Part shown: positions 9,349 through 17,672 of the stretch, piece after piece | How the letters are laid out: every line of letters starts with the position of its first letter | Position numbering within the stretch: the first letter of the stretch is position 1 | Assembly (NCBI RefSeq): GCF_000952855.1 | Contig: NZ_JSVU01000002.1 | Coordinates: forward strand, 186,001-250,000 | Direction of reading: 5' to 3' | Length of the DNA stretch: 64,000 nucleotides | Source of the DNA: Aequorivita vladivostokensis | Lineage (GTDB): Bacteria > Bacteroidota > Bacteroidia > Flavobacteriales > Flavobacteriaceae | Program-made: the position numbers and the translations under genes | Notes under the pieces: model-generated | Told to the model about the DNA's origin: nothing | What the model saw: only the letters and a program-made list of their open reading frames with translations | Databases searched by the model: none

Positions 9349-10329
9349 CTAATTGATGTCCCATTTAACTTCTTTTAACCTTGAACCAATCTTCATCAAT
9401 GATTGCAAAACATCCTTTTCATCAGGAAGTTCGCCGATTAGCAATTCCTTGAAAGAAGTTGAATAGGTTTTGCTTAAAGTTGCCCAAACCTTCTCCGTTT
9501 CACTAAAAAACAACGATTCTGATGGGTGTTTGGACAGCCATTCTTTGTCATTAGGTATCGCCTTGTCATCATCTTTTCCAACTTGTATAAGCATCGTTTC
9601 AAAATCATCTGATTTTAAAAATGCAGAAATTCTCTTTGCCTGTAGCAATTGATGCAGATCATAGGTATGTCGGACTTTATTAGCCAAATCCTCCAAAGGG
9701 TTTTCGGTATATGAAAATCTGACCAGGCTTATTATCTTTTCGCAAAAAGTACGCTCGATAATGATTACATTTACCTTAAAAGGTTCAAGTTGGTATTCTT
9801 TGATAAGGTCTGGATTATTGGTTGTGGCAATAAATTGTGTAATCATTGAATGTATTTCTACCTTTTCAGAAGGATGTGAATTCCCCAGACTTGAAACTTC
9901 TAATACAATTTGATCCCTCACTTGTCCATATGTTCCTTTAACACCTACTTTGTCATAACCATAGACCACTTTTCTAATCTTCCCACGTTTGTTTTCCAAT
10001 GGGTGGTTGGGAATGACGGTCATAACCGTTCCTACAACATTGGTTACTTTTTTTAGTTTTCGTTTTAACGAATTGTCTGTTTCATCTTCCTCCTTGATAA
10101 CCACTAAATCAATATCTTCTGAAAAGCGGTCGATAATACCGAAACACTTGGAAAGAGACGTTCCGCCTTTAAAAACAGTAATATCTATGGAATTGGCATC
10201 CGTAAAAATTTGTTTTAGGGCAAAAGTTACCCAATAGTCCTTTTCGATATAGACTTCGGAAATTCCAAAATGTTGTGCGGTTGCTACGATAGCACCCTCA
10301 AAGGCATCTTTATAGTTGTGTAATTTCAT
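9349..10329 (-). CDS. AbiEii/AbiGii nucleotidyltransferase toxin
   Basis: Toxin half of a type IV toxin-antitoxin/abortive infection system. The nucleotidyltransferase signature is clear: FKGGTSLSK followed by RFSEDIDLVV, giving the metal-binding acidic pair, at about residues 53-77. AbiEii toxins transfer nucleotides to cellular RNA acceptors (tRNA in studied members) and arrest growth. The gene (326 aa, normal length) starts one base inside the stop of the antitoxin gene upstream (10329 shared), so the two are coupled. The gene order antitoxin then toxin matches AbiE systems. The frame is intact. Confidence 0.88.
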   Translation of the reverse strand: MKLHNYKDAFEGAIVATAQHFGISEVYIEKDYWVTFALKQIFTDANSIDITVFKGGTSLSKCFGIIDRFSEDIDLVVIKEEDETDNSLKRKLKKVTNVVGTVMTVIPNHPLENKRGKIRKVVYGYDKVGVKGTYGQVRDQIVLEVSSLGNSHPSEKVEIHSMITQFIATTNNPDLIKEYQLEPFKVNVIIIERTFCEKIISLVRFSYTENPLEDLANKVRHTYDLHQLLQAKRISAFLKSDDFETMLIQVGKDDDKAIPNDKEWLSKHPSESLFFSETEKVWATLSKTYSTSFKELLIGELPDEKDVLQSLMKIGSRLKEVKWDIN

Positions 10330-11054
10330 TAGACGATGTTCCAGTTTGAGATAGTAGGCAATGTATTTTGAGATATTCCAAATTCATAACTGCTCAAATA
10401 ATTAATGGTTTCTTTAAGTGACTCGCTTAATTGGTCAAATGAAAGAACTTCAAGAATTGCGCCTAACAAAGCCCTTACCTTTGGCGGATAGGCTTTTGCA
10501 AAATTGGTCAACTTCTCTTTATCTTCATCCGAAAGGTTATCAATCTTTTTCTTTAGAAAATCAACCCCTATCTTTTGATCCATATCTGGAATGTACTTGA
10601 AATCCTTTATTACGTCCAAAAGTTGCAACAATGGTACATTCTTTCTTGTAACAGGAACGTAACTCTTGGCCGGTTTTATAATAAGGCTCCCAATTTTTGT
10701 CTTTATCTCTTTATCCTTACTTGCCAATCTCACAACGTTAGGAACTTGTGTGGTCAAGCCAAGTTGATTGTATAATCGAACTCCGGTTATGTAAGCAATC
10801 TGTTTATCGTTTTCAAAGAGGTAATTTTTAAGCAATACATCTTCTCTCGGTTTTAGTTCGCCAAAAACTGTTTGCTTGGGCTTATAGTACATCCCATTTT
10901 TATATCTCTTGATAACTCCATTAGCAACCAATCGGCTTAAAGCTTTAGCTGCAGCAGAAAATTCACTTTGAGGAATAGACAAAGTATCGTATGTAAATAC
11001 TTCTCCAGTATCTATACGAGCAACTTTTGTTTTTATGGATGTTGTTATATTCAT
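10329..11054 (-). CDS. AbiEi-type antitoxin (DUF6088)
   Basis: Antitoxin of the type IV pair. The N-terminal part (residues 1-75) is a winged-helix-like DNA-binding region with the AbiEi features (VFTYDTLSIP, ALSRLVANGVIKRYKNGMYYKP). The C-terminal part (about 80-240) is the antitoxin domain seen in DUF6088 proteins. AbiEi proteins counter the nucleotidyltransferase and also repress their own promoter. Consistent with that, a 16-bp inverted repeat overlaps the promoter just upstream (see 11065-11095). It shares one base with the toxin gene. Confidence 0.85.
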   Translation of the reverse strand: MNITTSIKTKVARIDTGEVFTYDTLSIPQSEFSAAAKALSRLVANGVIKRYKNGMYYKPKQTVFGELKPREDVLLKNYLFENDKQIAYITGVRLYNQLGLTTQVPNVVRLASKDKEIKTKIGSLIIKPAKSYVPVTRKNVPLLQLLDVIKDFKYIPDMDQKIGVDFLKKKIDNLSDEDKEKLTNFAKAYPPKVRALLGAILEVLSFDQLSESLKETINYLSSYEFGISQNTLPTISNWNIV

Positions 11055-11064
11055 TTTTCTGTCA

Positions 11065-11095
11065 CAAAGATAATAAATGTTGTCTTATATGTCAA
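11065..11095 (-). promoter_or_regulatory. AbiE promoter with overlapping inverted repeat
   Basis: Read on the - strand, a -7 box TATCTTTG (11065-11072) matches the Bacteroidetes consensus TAnnTTTG. A TTG lies 20 bases upstream as the -33 element, 10 bases before the antitoxin ATG. The -33 region is part of an imperfect palindrome at 11080-11095 (TTGTCTTATATGTCAA). A repressor bound there would block the promoter, which fits AbiEi autoregulation. The binding is inferred. Confidence 0.6.
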
Positions 11096-11224
11096 GTTTT
11101 TTCCATTATTTACTTGACCAATAGAGACAATAACTGTTCCACTATTAGTTTCTCTATGTATATCATTAGGTTTTTATGCTGTTGGAAAGTTTTTATTTGC
11201 AGAAAGAAAAAATTTGTCTATATC

Positions 11225-12937
11225 TTAATCTTTTTCGCCATCCTTTATACCTACAATTGTTTTAATAATTTCATCCAAATCATATCCTTTGTCCGCATAA
11301 ATTAAAACGCATTTATGTTTTTCACAAAGTTGCTTTTTCCTTTTATCTCTTTCTACATTTCTTTCAAAGGCTTTTTGGCCACCAAAAAACTCAATAGGCT
11401 CATAATGTTGAGCTCCTTGATATTCAATTGCAACGTTTAGACTTGGAAGATAAATGTCTAAATGTTGACGACCAAGCCATTTTGGCGAAGCGTGATGGAT
11501 GACTTCATCATCTTTAAAATAGTCTGAAATTCTATAAAAAAGCTCTGTTTCGCTAATCCACCCTTCCCCAACTTTTGGCATCCCAATTTCTTCACGAAAT
11601 GCGTCTTCCGCAAGTTTTAATATTATTCTGAATTGATTGAATATCGATTTTTCTACAACGTGGGGAATTGAATTGACATAGCCAGCTTGGGCCTGGAAAT
11701 CATCAATTCCTTTATAGTGTTTATATTCGGCATTTGACAAAAAGAAATCTTTGTAATATTCAGCTTTGTACTCGGAAATTGTCTTTGTTTTTTGTGTTTG
11801 CAAAAACCCTAAAAATGACCTTTTTGTTTTTAGGTCAACAGTTCTTTCTATTTTAATGGGTTCGCCATCTTGGAAAAATAAATCAAAAAATTTACTTCCT
11901 TTCTCCTGTTTATACATTTCAATCTGCTTGTCGGCAAATGGTTTGATGTCATTGATATTACTTTGACCGAATTCTGTTAAATGACTGTAGCCCCCAAGTT
12001 TAATGATAAGTTCTCCATTGAGAAGTTCACGATTGAGTTTTTCTTCATATTCAAGAATAGTATCAATACTGATATATTCCTTTTGATTAATTAACTCCCA
12101 AGATTTCTCATAATCATTGGCGCTTTCCAATTGTTTGATTACAGCAGACTTTCCATAGGATTTCGTTTTAGGGTAATAGGCTGCAAGATTGTCTAAATGA
12201 TTTTGTAACTCCTTGATGTTCGAGTTATGATTTTCCAGCAAATCATAAAAAAGGATAAACGTATAGTTATCATTTCCTTTCACATCAATATATTGATGGT
12301 TAAGAAAATGCTGCTTGTAGATTCTGTAGAATTTTGCTTGTTCGGGATTTGCTTCCCTTATCTCGCTGTATGAATAAATATATTTATGATTCCAGTGTGG
12401 TATTGGATTTTCATACTTATAAAATCCCATTTCGCTTTTTGGAACTAATTTCTCTCGTTTTTTGCAGTCATTCCAAAATTTGATTTTCCCTTTTACTGTT
12501 ACTTTCGAAAGGTCAACTTCTTTCTCAATCCTTTTTGGCAGGTACAAATCTCCGCCCACAAATTCCAAATAGCCCAAGTTTTCAATTTTGGTATCTCTTA
12601 AACTCACTTTGCCACCAACTTTCTTTAAAGCACCTAAATCTTGAATATTTGAATAGCGTAAAATCATATCTCCGCCTACAAATTCCAATTCATTCAATGA
12701 TTTGAGGTTAGAATATGTGGTAAATGAGCTGATGAAAAAATTATTTTTGACCTCTTTTAAATTTCCAAGACTTTCAATGCCTGCATCACTAAATCCAAGA
12801 AACCCGTTTACTTTTTCTACACCATCCAGACTTTTTATAGTTTCTCCCCTAACAATAACGTCTGCATTAATTTCATTCGATTTGATGATTTTCTTCAGAT
12901 CATCGTATGTAAATATATCAGTGGGATTGTAACTCAT
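11225..12937 (-). CDS. Leucine-rich-repeat protein fused to a Vsr/DUF559-like endonuclease domain
   Basis: A 570-aa protein with two recognisable ends. Residues about 25-165 are short repeats of about 20-22 residues with the pattern L..L..V.G...L..., resembling bacterial leucine-rich repeats. The middle is helical and unassigned. The C-terminal 100 residues look like a Vsr/DUF559-type PD-(D/E)xK nuclease: HLDIYLPSLNVAIEYQGAQH, with Asp494, Glu505 and Gln507, then a basic helix (RDKRKKQL) and VLIYAD. Repeat-nuclease fusions of this sort suggest target recognition joined to DNA cutting. It stands alone as a transcript between the AbiE pair and the next unknown gene, in a defence island. The function is inferred. 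Confidence 0.65.
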   Translation of the reverse strand: MSYNPTDIFTYDDLKKIIKSNEINADVIVRGETIKSLDGVEKVNGFLGFSDAGIESLGNLKEVKNNFFISSFTTYSNLKSLNELEFVGGDMILRYSNIQDLGALKKVGGKVSLRDTKIENLGYLEFVGGDLYLPKRIEKEVDLSKVTVKGKIKFWNDCKKREKLVPKSEMGFYKYENPIPHWNHKYIYSYSEIREANPEQAKFYRIYKQHFLNHQYIDVKGNDNYTFILFYDLLENHNSNIKELQNHLDNLAAYYPKTKSYGKSAVIKQLESANDYEKSWELINQKEYISIDTILEYEEKLNRELLNGELIIKLGGYSHLTEFGQSNINDIKPFADKQIEMYKQEKGSKFFDLFFQDGEPIKIERTVDLKTKRSFLGFLQTQKTKTISEYKAEYYKDFFLSNAEYKHYKGIDDFQAQAGYVNSIPHVVEKSIFNQFRIILKLAEDAFREEIGMPKVGEGWISETELFYRISDYFKDDEVIHHASPKWLGRQHLDIYLPSLNVAIEYQGAQHYEPIEFFGGQKAFERNVERDKRKKQLCEKHKCVLIYADKGYDLDEIIKTIVGIKDGEKD

Positions 12938-13018
12938 TGATTATATTCAATTTTAATTCGTGTAATTAACCGGTTGATCAGCTTGTTTATAATGACTCTT
13001 TTTCAAGCTGTAGAAAAC

Positions 13019-13927
13019 TTACTTGGAACTGTCTCCATTGTATGTGATGCTTTCACAATTTATAATGTCATTCAAATATGCCAATAGCCAAATCGTAATT
13101 CCTGTTTTGACTTTTAAGCTTCTTACTTGATTTTCGGTAATACCAATATTTGGTTGGTGAACATTACATAAAATTGAATAGCAATCACATATATATTTTA
13201 TTTCATTTTTAGTAAAGTCCTCCAACATACCAAATTGAAATTGTGATGTAAAGAACTCAATTTTTTGTTCTCTATTTATTCTGACGTGGATTAGTTTTTG
13301 CTTGCCATTTTTGAATTTACGAAATTCCTTTTCAAACATTTCAGAATCTTGCAATTTCTGCATTGGTGCCAAAACATTGTCAATTAGATATTCTAAAATT
13401 GTTCTCAAAGAAATTAGACAATGTCTTAATCTGTCAGGATTTGATTTACTTTCAAGAGCATAATTTGCGCCGAGCCAAAGATTTTCAAGTCCAAGTTCTT
13501 GTAAATATGGAATCAGATTTTCATTCAAAATTTCTTCCTTGGCATTTATATCTTCATCAGTCAAATCACTAACTAAACTCTCTTTAAATTCCTCGGCAGA
13601 TTTCAAATTTAGAATTTCCAAATCAGTTATAAATCCAAATTGTAGCTCAGGATTGTTTCTTAATCGCTTCCCAATTCTCCCTATTTCCCTTAAACTTTCG
13701 AGTAATTTAGAATTCATAAATGGATTAAACTCTGGAAAATTAAATTTTGGAAAATTGTAGATGGGAATGTCCATTTTCGGAAGAAGAGCTTTGAGTTTGT
13801 TCTGTGTATCAATCATTTGGCATAGATTTTCGGATATAATAAACCGATTGGCTAATTTTGTCATTTCCGATAGCTTTGAATTCATTCCTGTGAATTTTGA
13901 TATTTTATCAAAAGTGGTTTCTTGCAT
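13019..13927 (-). CDS. Uncharacterised protein of the defence island
   Basis: No confident family. The protein (302 aa) has a helical N-terminus with repeated FP(E/K)FNP-type phrases (about 55-75) and no membrane segment. The C-terminal half contains a helix NPDRLRHCLISLRTILEYLID (about 165-186). This resembles the helical domain of proteins tied to HEPN-like or pPIWI-associated nucleases, but key residues cannot be assigned by eye. It is the last cargo gene before the mobilisation genes and is read the same way as the LRR-nuclease gene 81 bases downstream, so the two may share a transcript. Confidence 0.5.
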   Translation of the reverse strand: MQETTFDKISKFTGMNSKLSEMTKLANRFIISENLCQMIDTQNKLKALLPKMDIPIYNFPKFNFPEFNPFMNSKLLESLREIGRIGKRLRNNPELQFGFITDLEILNLKSAEEFKESLVSDLTDEDINAKEEILNENLIPYLQELGLENLWLGANYALESKSNPDRLRHCLISLRTILEYLIDNVLAPMQKLQDSEMFEKEFRKFKNGKQKLIHVRINREQKIEFFTSQFQFGMLEDFTKNEIKYICDCYSILCNVHQPNIGITENQVRSLKVKTGITIWLLAYLNDIINCESITYNGDSSK

Positions 13928-14020
13928 TACTTATAATTATTTATATTCTAACAAATATAAGTTTTTACAACCCCCTTTTAAAGCCCAAATTATTGACAAT
14001 TGTTAACACAGATCTTTATT

Positions 14021-15610
14021 TCATTTAAAAATCGACCGAACCTCATCATAAACCCGTTCAAAGTTTTCTTCCAAATCCGCATCAGTATAATTATGGGTTT
14101 TGGCAGGTAATCGTCTTTCAATTTTGGAAAGTTTAAACTGCACCTTTTTATCCTCTCCATCCGCAAAGGTTATAAACTCTCCCTGTTTAAGTCTAAAAAA
14201 TACATCTGCCCTAATCTTTGACACTTCTCGTTCACCTGTAGTGATTCGGGTGTCAAAATTCAGGTTATGTCCTCGGTTCACACTTGTGGTTTCCTTTTTG
14301 ACTATTTCAAAGAAACGCTCGTAATATTTGGCGGTGTCCGGGTCGTTTACCTTTCCAAAGAATTGATAGGACAAATTGCTTAAGATTGCCTTGCTCGCCT
14401 TGTCGCCATACATCATATCATTCTGGATCTTGTCCTGCATCACGTAAATGGTCGCAATATCATAGCTCCGCAACGTTGCGGGGATTCGGTGCATATTCAG
14501 CAATCGAATCGTGGGCGCTTCCTCCATCAATAGGAATGAGGATTTTGAATTCCGAACACTCATTTGTTTTGTTATAGTATGGATTATGGTTGCGATAATT
14601 GATGAATAGGCCGTTTCATATTTTGGATTATTTACAACTGATATGATAGTGGGTTTATCCTGGCTATTGATATTGAGCGGCACATTATCAGCGGAAAGCA
14701 CCATAAAAATACGCTTAGTGCTTATCTTTTTGAGCGCATTGGCCAACGTGCTTTTAACGCCTGCGGTCTGTCGGTCAGATTCCTTGCCACTGATGAAAGC
14801 GTCTGCCATTGCTCTGGACGTTGTATTTGAACTTAAAAATGCGGTTAGACTATCTGTGTCCAATAGTTGATAAATCGCAATCAGATGTGGTAATGTGCAG
14901 TATTGGGGATAGGATGTCCGCAGTTTCCAAATCAAGCCACCAATAAGGCCTTCTGCTGCATCATTAAAGAATTTACTCGTTCCTGAAGTTCCGGATTCTT
15001 TTTGTTCCAATAGATTCTCGATAAGCACCCTTGCCACTTCATTCACACTTTCTTCATCCTGCATATATTGAGGTGCAATTGGATTCACTCGGTCAAAAAT
15101 CTCATCAAAAGAGATGACCCGAAATTCTATCCCCTTTTTTTGAAACAGCGGATATGCCATTTCGGTAATTTCAAAATGCTTGTAATCGTGGATCAAACCG
15201 CAAAAAGAGTGAAAACTAAAATGCGACAGAAAGTTGAACACCACGCTTTCCGTCTTCCCGCTTCCAGCAGACCCTATGATGGAAGCTCCACGTTTGATAT
15301 TGTTGATTTTAAACGGCCTTCCCTTTGTCTTAAAATGAACCTGGTATTTATCATTCAGGTTCCGTGATTGATTGCTTTTGTGAAGAAATACATAGCATAC
15401 CGTATTTATCAAAAGTAGCGGACAAAATAAGGTAAGTAGATAAAATATGAAGTCTGAATTCGTTTTAAAATAAAACAATATTGTAAAAGAACTAATCAGT
15501 AGTACGACATTTATAAAAAAAGCAAATCGCGTCAGTTTAAACAGCGCATAGAAAAAAATGCCCATTCCAACAATCAATGTTATTATTACCGTAAAACTTT
15601 GTGTACCCAT
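14021..15610 (-). CDS. Type IV coupling protein (TraG/MobC-like)
   Basis: The DNA-pumping ATPase that links the relaxase-DNA complex to the conjugation channel. Two or more membrane segments lie in residues 5-75. A Walker A motif is at 113-120 (GSAGSGKT), with a Walker B-like strand followed by a glutamate pair (SFLLMEEAP, about 350) and a conserved TraD/TraG C-terminal part (AILSNLSYQFFGKVNDPDTAKYYE). At 529 aa it is short, as usual for the MobC coupling proteins of Bacteroidetes. It follows the relaxase gene by 4 bases and is the last gene of the - strand mobilisation operon. Confidence 0.85.
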   Translation of the reverse strand: MGTQSFTVIITLIVGMGIFFYALFKLTRFAFFINVVLLISSFTILFYFKTNSDFIFYLLTLFCPLLLINTVCYVFLHKSNQSRNLNDKYQVHFKTKGRPFKINNIKRGASIIGSAGSGKTESVVFNFLSHFSFHSFCGLIHDYKHFEITEMAYPLFQKKGIEFRVISFDEIFDRVNPIAPQYMQDEESVNEVARVLIENLLEQKESGTSGTSKFFNDAAEGLIGGLIWKLRTSYPQYCTLPHLIAIYQLLDTDSLTAFLSSNTTSRAMADAFISGKESDRQTAGVKSTLANALKKISTKRIFMVLSADNVPLNINSQDKPTIISVVNNPKYETAYSSIIATIIHTITKQMSVRNSKSSFLLMEEAPTIRLLNMHRIPATLRSYDIATIYVMQDKIQNDMMYGDKASKAILSNLSYQFFGKVNDPDTAKYYERFFEIVKKETTSVNRGHNLNFDTRITTGEREVSKIRADVFFRLKQGEFITFADGEDKKVQFKLSKIERRLPAKTHNYTDADLEENFERVYDEVRSIFK

Positions 15611-15614
15611 AACT

Positions 15615-16664
15615 CTAAATTCCTATTGAACCCGATTTAATGGCCACTTCAACCCCTCTTTTTAAATATCGAATGGTTTTCAATGCAACTTGAACCTTAT
15701 TGGTGGGAAGGCTTGCAATGGGCACACCCGATTTCCCAATAATCTTAAAGGCAATGGCTTTTTCGCTTGCTGGCAACCCCAATAAAACTGAAAAATAAAG
15801 CTTTGGGGTTTTGATAAAATCTTTTTTCGATTGATAGGATTCCGCATAGTTGCGTTTATAACCGAAAGTGGAATCGAAAGTTTTTTCAGCTTTGGTAAAA
15901 AATGAATCCCTATCGAAGCCACGCTTCACCATCTTTCCATTCATATTTACATCCGAAACTTTGTATTTGCTCCCTGGGGAAAGACTGACGGAATTGGAAG
16001 CATCCTTCCGACTGACTATGAGGTGAATGTGGCTTTGGTTTCCCTCTTTCTGCATTCCCTGTACGATCCGTTTCCCATTTTGTTGGTGTGGGGCGCTGGC
16101 TTCAAGTTTAGCTATTTCTGATTTTAATTGTTTGATATTTCCAGTGAGCTCGCCATTTTCTATCTTCCAAATCTCCTTTTTTAATTTAAGTATTTTGGTC
16201 GCAAAGGGTTGGTTCTCCCTCACCTGCCTATCCGTTCCCTTAAAGGTTCTTTGGTGTTCTATCTTTGCGAAGTACTTTATATCATCAACAGTAATCGGTT
16301 TCCCGTTTATCTCACGATTGAAGGAACTGGCATAATCTTGCATTATGGCCCGGGTATATCGTTTCAAGTCCTCACTGCTATTCTGCAATTTTCTCAGCTC
16401 ATACTTACTTGGATTTACGGTAATCGAATAAAATTTGGGTTCCACTTTTTTGAGTTTTGCCGTATTGGCATCAATCTCTTTGATGACACTTTCAGCGTTG
16501 ATTTTATCGGAATACTGATTGAAAAAATGTTCCATTCCTGCCTGTCCGGCAGGCAGGCCATCCTGTTCCAAGCCTTGGTTTTCCTTCTCCAGATACTCCA
16601 CAAATTCTGCAGCACTTTGTGCATAGGTCTTACCCAATTTCTGGGCTGTTATCGTGATATACAT
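15615..16664 (-). CDS. mobB: Relaxase/mobilisation protein MobB (BtgB-like, DUF5712)
   Basis: The relaxase that nicks DNA at oriT and leads strand transfer. The family start is clear (MYITITAQKLGKTYAQSAAEFV), and a histidine-rich motif (HIHLIVSRKD, about 212-221) is the expected metal-binding HxH region. Length (349 aa) is normal. Residues 37-43 (LPAGQAG) are an insertion: they are encoded by a GC-rich palindrome unlike the rest of the gene (see 16537-16557), in a loop between two helices. The frame is kept. The gene lies between mobA (11 bases upstream) and the coupling protein gene. Confidence 0.85.
   Translation of the reverse strand: MYITITAQKLGKTYAQSAAEFVEYLEKENQGLEQDGLPAGQAGMEHFFNQYSDKINAESVIKEIDANTAKLKKVEPKFYSITVNPSKYELRKLQNSSEDLKRYTRAIMQDYASSFNREINGKPITVDDIKYFAKIEHQRTFKGTDRQVRENQPFATKILKLKKEIWKIENGELTGNIKQLKSEIAKLEASAPHQQNGKRIVQGMQKEGNQSHIHLIVSRKDASNSVSLSPGSKYKVSDVNMNGKMVKRGFDRDSFFTKAEKTFDSTFGYKRNYAESYQSKKDFIKTPKLYFSVLLGLPASEKAIAFKIIGKSGVPIASLPTNKVQVALKTIRYLKRGVEVAIKSGSIGI
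16537..16557. repeat. GC-rich palindrome (PAGQAG-encoding element) inside mobB
   Basis: A 21-bp perfect inverted repeat with arms CCTGCCTG and CAGGCAGG and a 5-base loop (TCCGG). It is strikingly GC-rich against its AT-rich surroundings. Read on the - strand in the gene's frame it encodes P-A-G-Q-A-G. Palindromes of this type encoding PAGQAG occur scattered in many bacterial genomes, including inside genes. This copy looks like an in-frame insertion in the relaxase. Confidence 0.7.
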
Positions 16665-16675
16665 TTATAATGGTT

Positions 16676-17074
16676 TTATAGTTCGTTATTGGTATGTTTC
16701 TTCTCTTGGAATCGTATTTCATTTTTTTTAATCGGAATCTCCTTTTCCAAAATGAGTGGCTTCTTGGTAGGTTCCAATTCTTCAAAAAGCGATTTCATCA
16801 TTGCGACCGTAGGCTTGGTTTGGTTCTTTTCTATGTCCTTCATAATGGCAATGACCCCATTGATCCTTTTCTTTATCAAAGTTTCCAATGTCTGCATTTT
16901 AGGCCCGATGGATTCATTGGGCGAAATCCCATTGTCCTCAAAAAAATCGAGCATCAGAAGCAAGACCATCGATTGGGATCTGGACATTTTCTTGCAAAAC
17001 CGTCTAAATTTCACGGCCACGGAAGCCTTGATTTTCAAGGTCTCAAACCGTTCTTTTTCAAACCCTTTATCCAT
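16676..17074 (-). CDS. mobA: Mobilisation accessory protein MobA (BfmA/BtgA family)
   Basis: A DNA-binding partner of the relaxase. The family signature is present (RFETLKIKASVAVKFRRFC, then SQSMVLLLMLDFFE), with a helical C-terminal part. The open frame extends upstream to 17149. I place the start at the ATG at 17074 (MDKGFEKERFE, 132 aa) because homologues begin there and the extra 25 residues would run into the repeats of the presumed oriT. The gene sits directly next to that region, as expected for an auxiliary protein that binds oriT. Confidence 0.8.
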   Translation of the reverse strand: MDKGFEKERFETLKIKASVAVKFRRFCKKMSRSQSMVLLLMLDFFEDNGISPNESIGPKMQTLETLIKKRINGVIAIMKDIEKNQTKPTVAMMKSLFEELEPTKKPLILEKEIPIKKNEIRFQEKKHTNNEL

Positions 17075-17408
17075 CCTTTTTAGTAAAAAATTTCCCTGAT
17101 TTATTGCGCCGACGTGTGTTTTTAGTAAAAAATCAATTCTAAAATCCAAATATTCGAAAAGGAATTAATTGATTTTTAATTGTTTGCAAAACAACAAAAA
17201 CCGAAACATCGCGCCAGCGTGTTACCCTCTTGCTATTCCTTTTCGTCCAGCTCGCTGGACCAAAAAAATACCATTACACCTGAATGTAATGGCTTATTTA
17301 CTGACTGAAATGAAACTTGATTTTTTTAAGATTTTAAAAATGAAATTTTGTAAGTATTACCAAAGAAGAAATGAAATTATTGAGAAAAATGGAATCAGTT
17401 TAAAAACA
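17075..17408. other. Candidate origin of transfer (oriT) upstream of mobA
   Basis: About 330 non-coding bases with dense repeats. A 15-bp direct repeat TTTTTAGTAAAAAAT occurs at 17077-17091 and 17119-17133. An 11-bp inverted repeat AAAAATCAATT/AATTGATTTTT lies at 17128-17138 and 17167-17177. A perfect hairpin GTCCAGCTCGCTGGAC is at 17245-17260, and CCATTACA/TGTAATGG at 17271-17278 and 17285-17292. A short motif GCGCC..CGTGT is repeated near 17106 and 17211. Such arrays next to mobA/mobB are where oriT lies in Bacteroidetes elements. No nick site can be assigned from the sequence. Confidence 0.55.
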
Positions 17409-17434
17409 AAGACCCTTGAAAATTCAAAGGTCTT
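17409..17434 (-). terminator. Hairpin terminator, usable in both directions
   Basis: A stem AAGACC/GGTCTT with inner TTGAA/TTCAA pairs. On the - strand it is followed by TTTGTTTTT and lies about 20 bases past the stop of the last gene of the ssb operon (17457). On the + strand it is followed by a long T run (17439-17450). It would separate the ssb transcript from the oriT region. Confidence 0.6.
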
Positions 17435-17456
17435 GTGCTTTTTTTGTTTTTAAGAT

Positions 17457-17654
17457 TTAAATGACAAATACAAAATCATAGCTGTAAAGATTCCGCTGTG
17501 CTTCTTCTTCCAGCATCTTTTCAAAATCAATGTGATTTTCATCGGCGTACCTTCGGATATCATCCCCAAACCGTTCCTCTATTTCCTTTTTGGAGTTTTC
17601 AAGAAGTTGGTTTTGGGTCTCTTCGTTCAAGTTTGAATAATTAAGATAAATCAT
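17457..17654 (-). CDS. Small acidic ICE-associated protein
   Basis: A 65-aa protein of unknown function (MIYLNYSNLNEETQNQLLEN...), acidic and helical, with no membrane segment. Proteins with this opening are frequent in Bacteroidetes conjugative elements next to ssb and DUF6876 genes. It starts 18 bases after the DUF6876 gene and is the last gene before the terminator, so it is in the same - strand operon as ssb. Confidence 0.65.
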   Translation of the reverse strand: MIYLNYSNLNEETQNQLLENSKKEIEERFGDDIRRYADENHIDFEKMLEEEAQRNLYSYDFVFVI

Positions 17655-17672
17655 AACTTACATTTTAAAATC

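Noticed and set aside
12979-13010. Inverted repeat CAGCTTG/CAAGCTG after the 302-aa gene, possible terminator
   Set aside because: The loop is long (18 bases), and no T run follows on the - strand, so it was not listed.
16209-16670. 153-aa open frame opposite mobB
   Set aside because: It is antisense to a well-supported relaxase gene and has no recognisable protein pattern.
17169-17453. 94-aa open frame on the + strand across the oriT region
   Set aside because: It contains the repeats and runs through the terminator hairpin and T run; the peptide resembles nothing and is best explained as chance.
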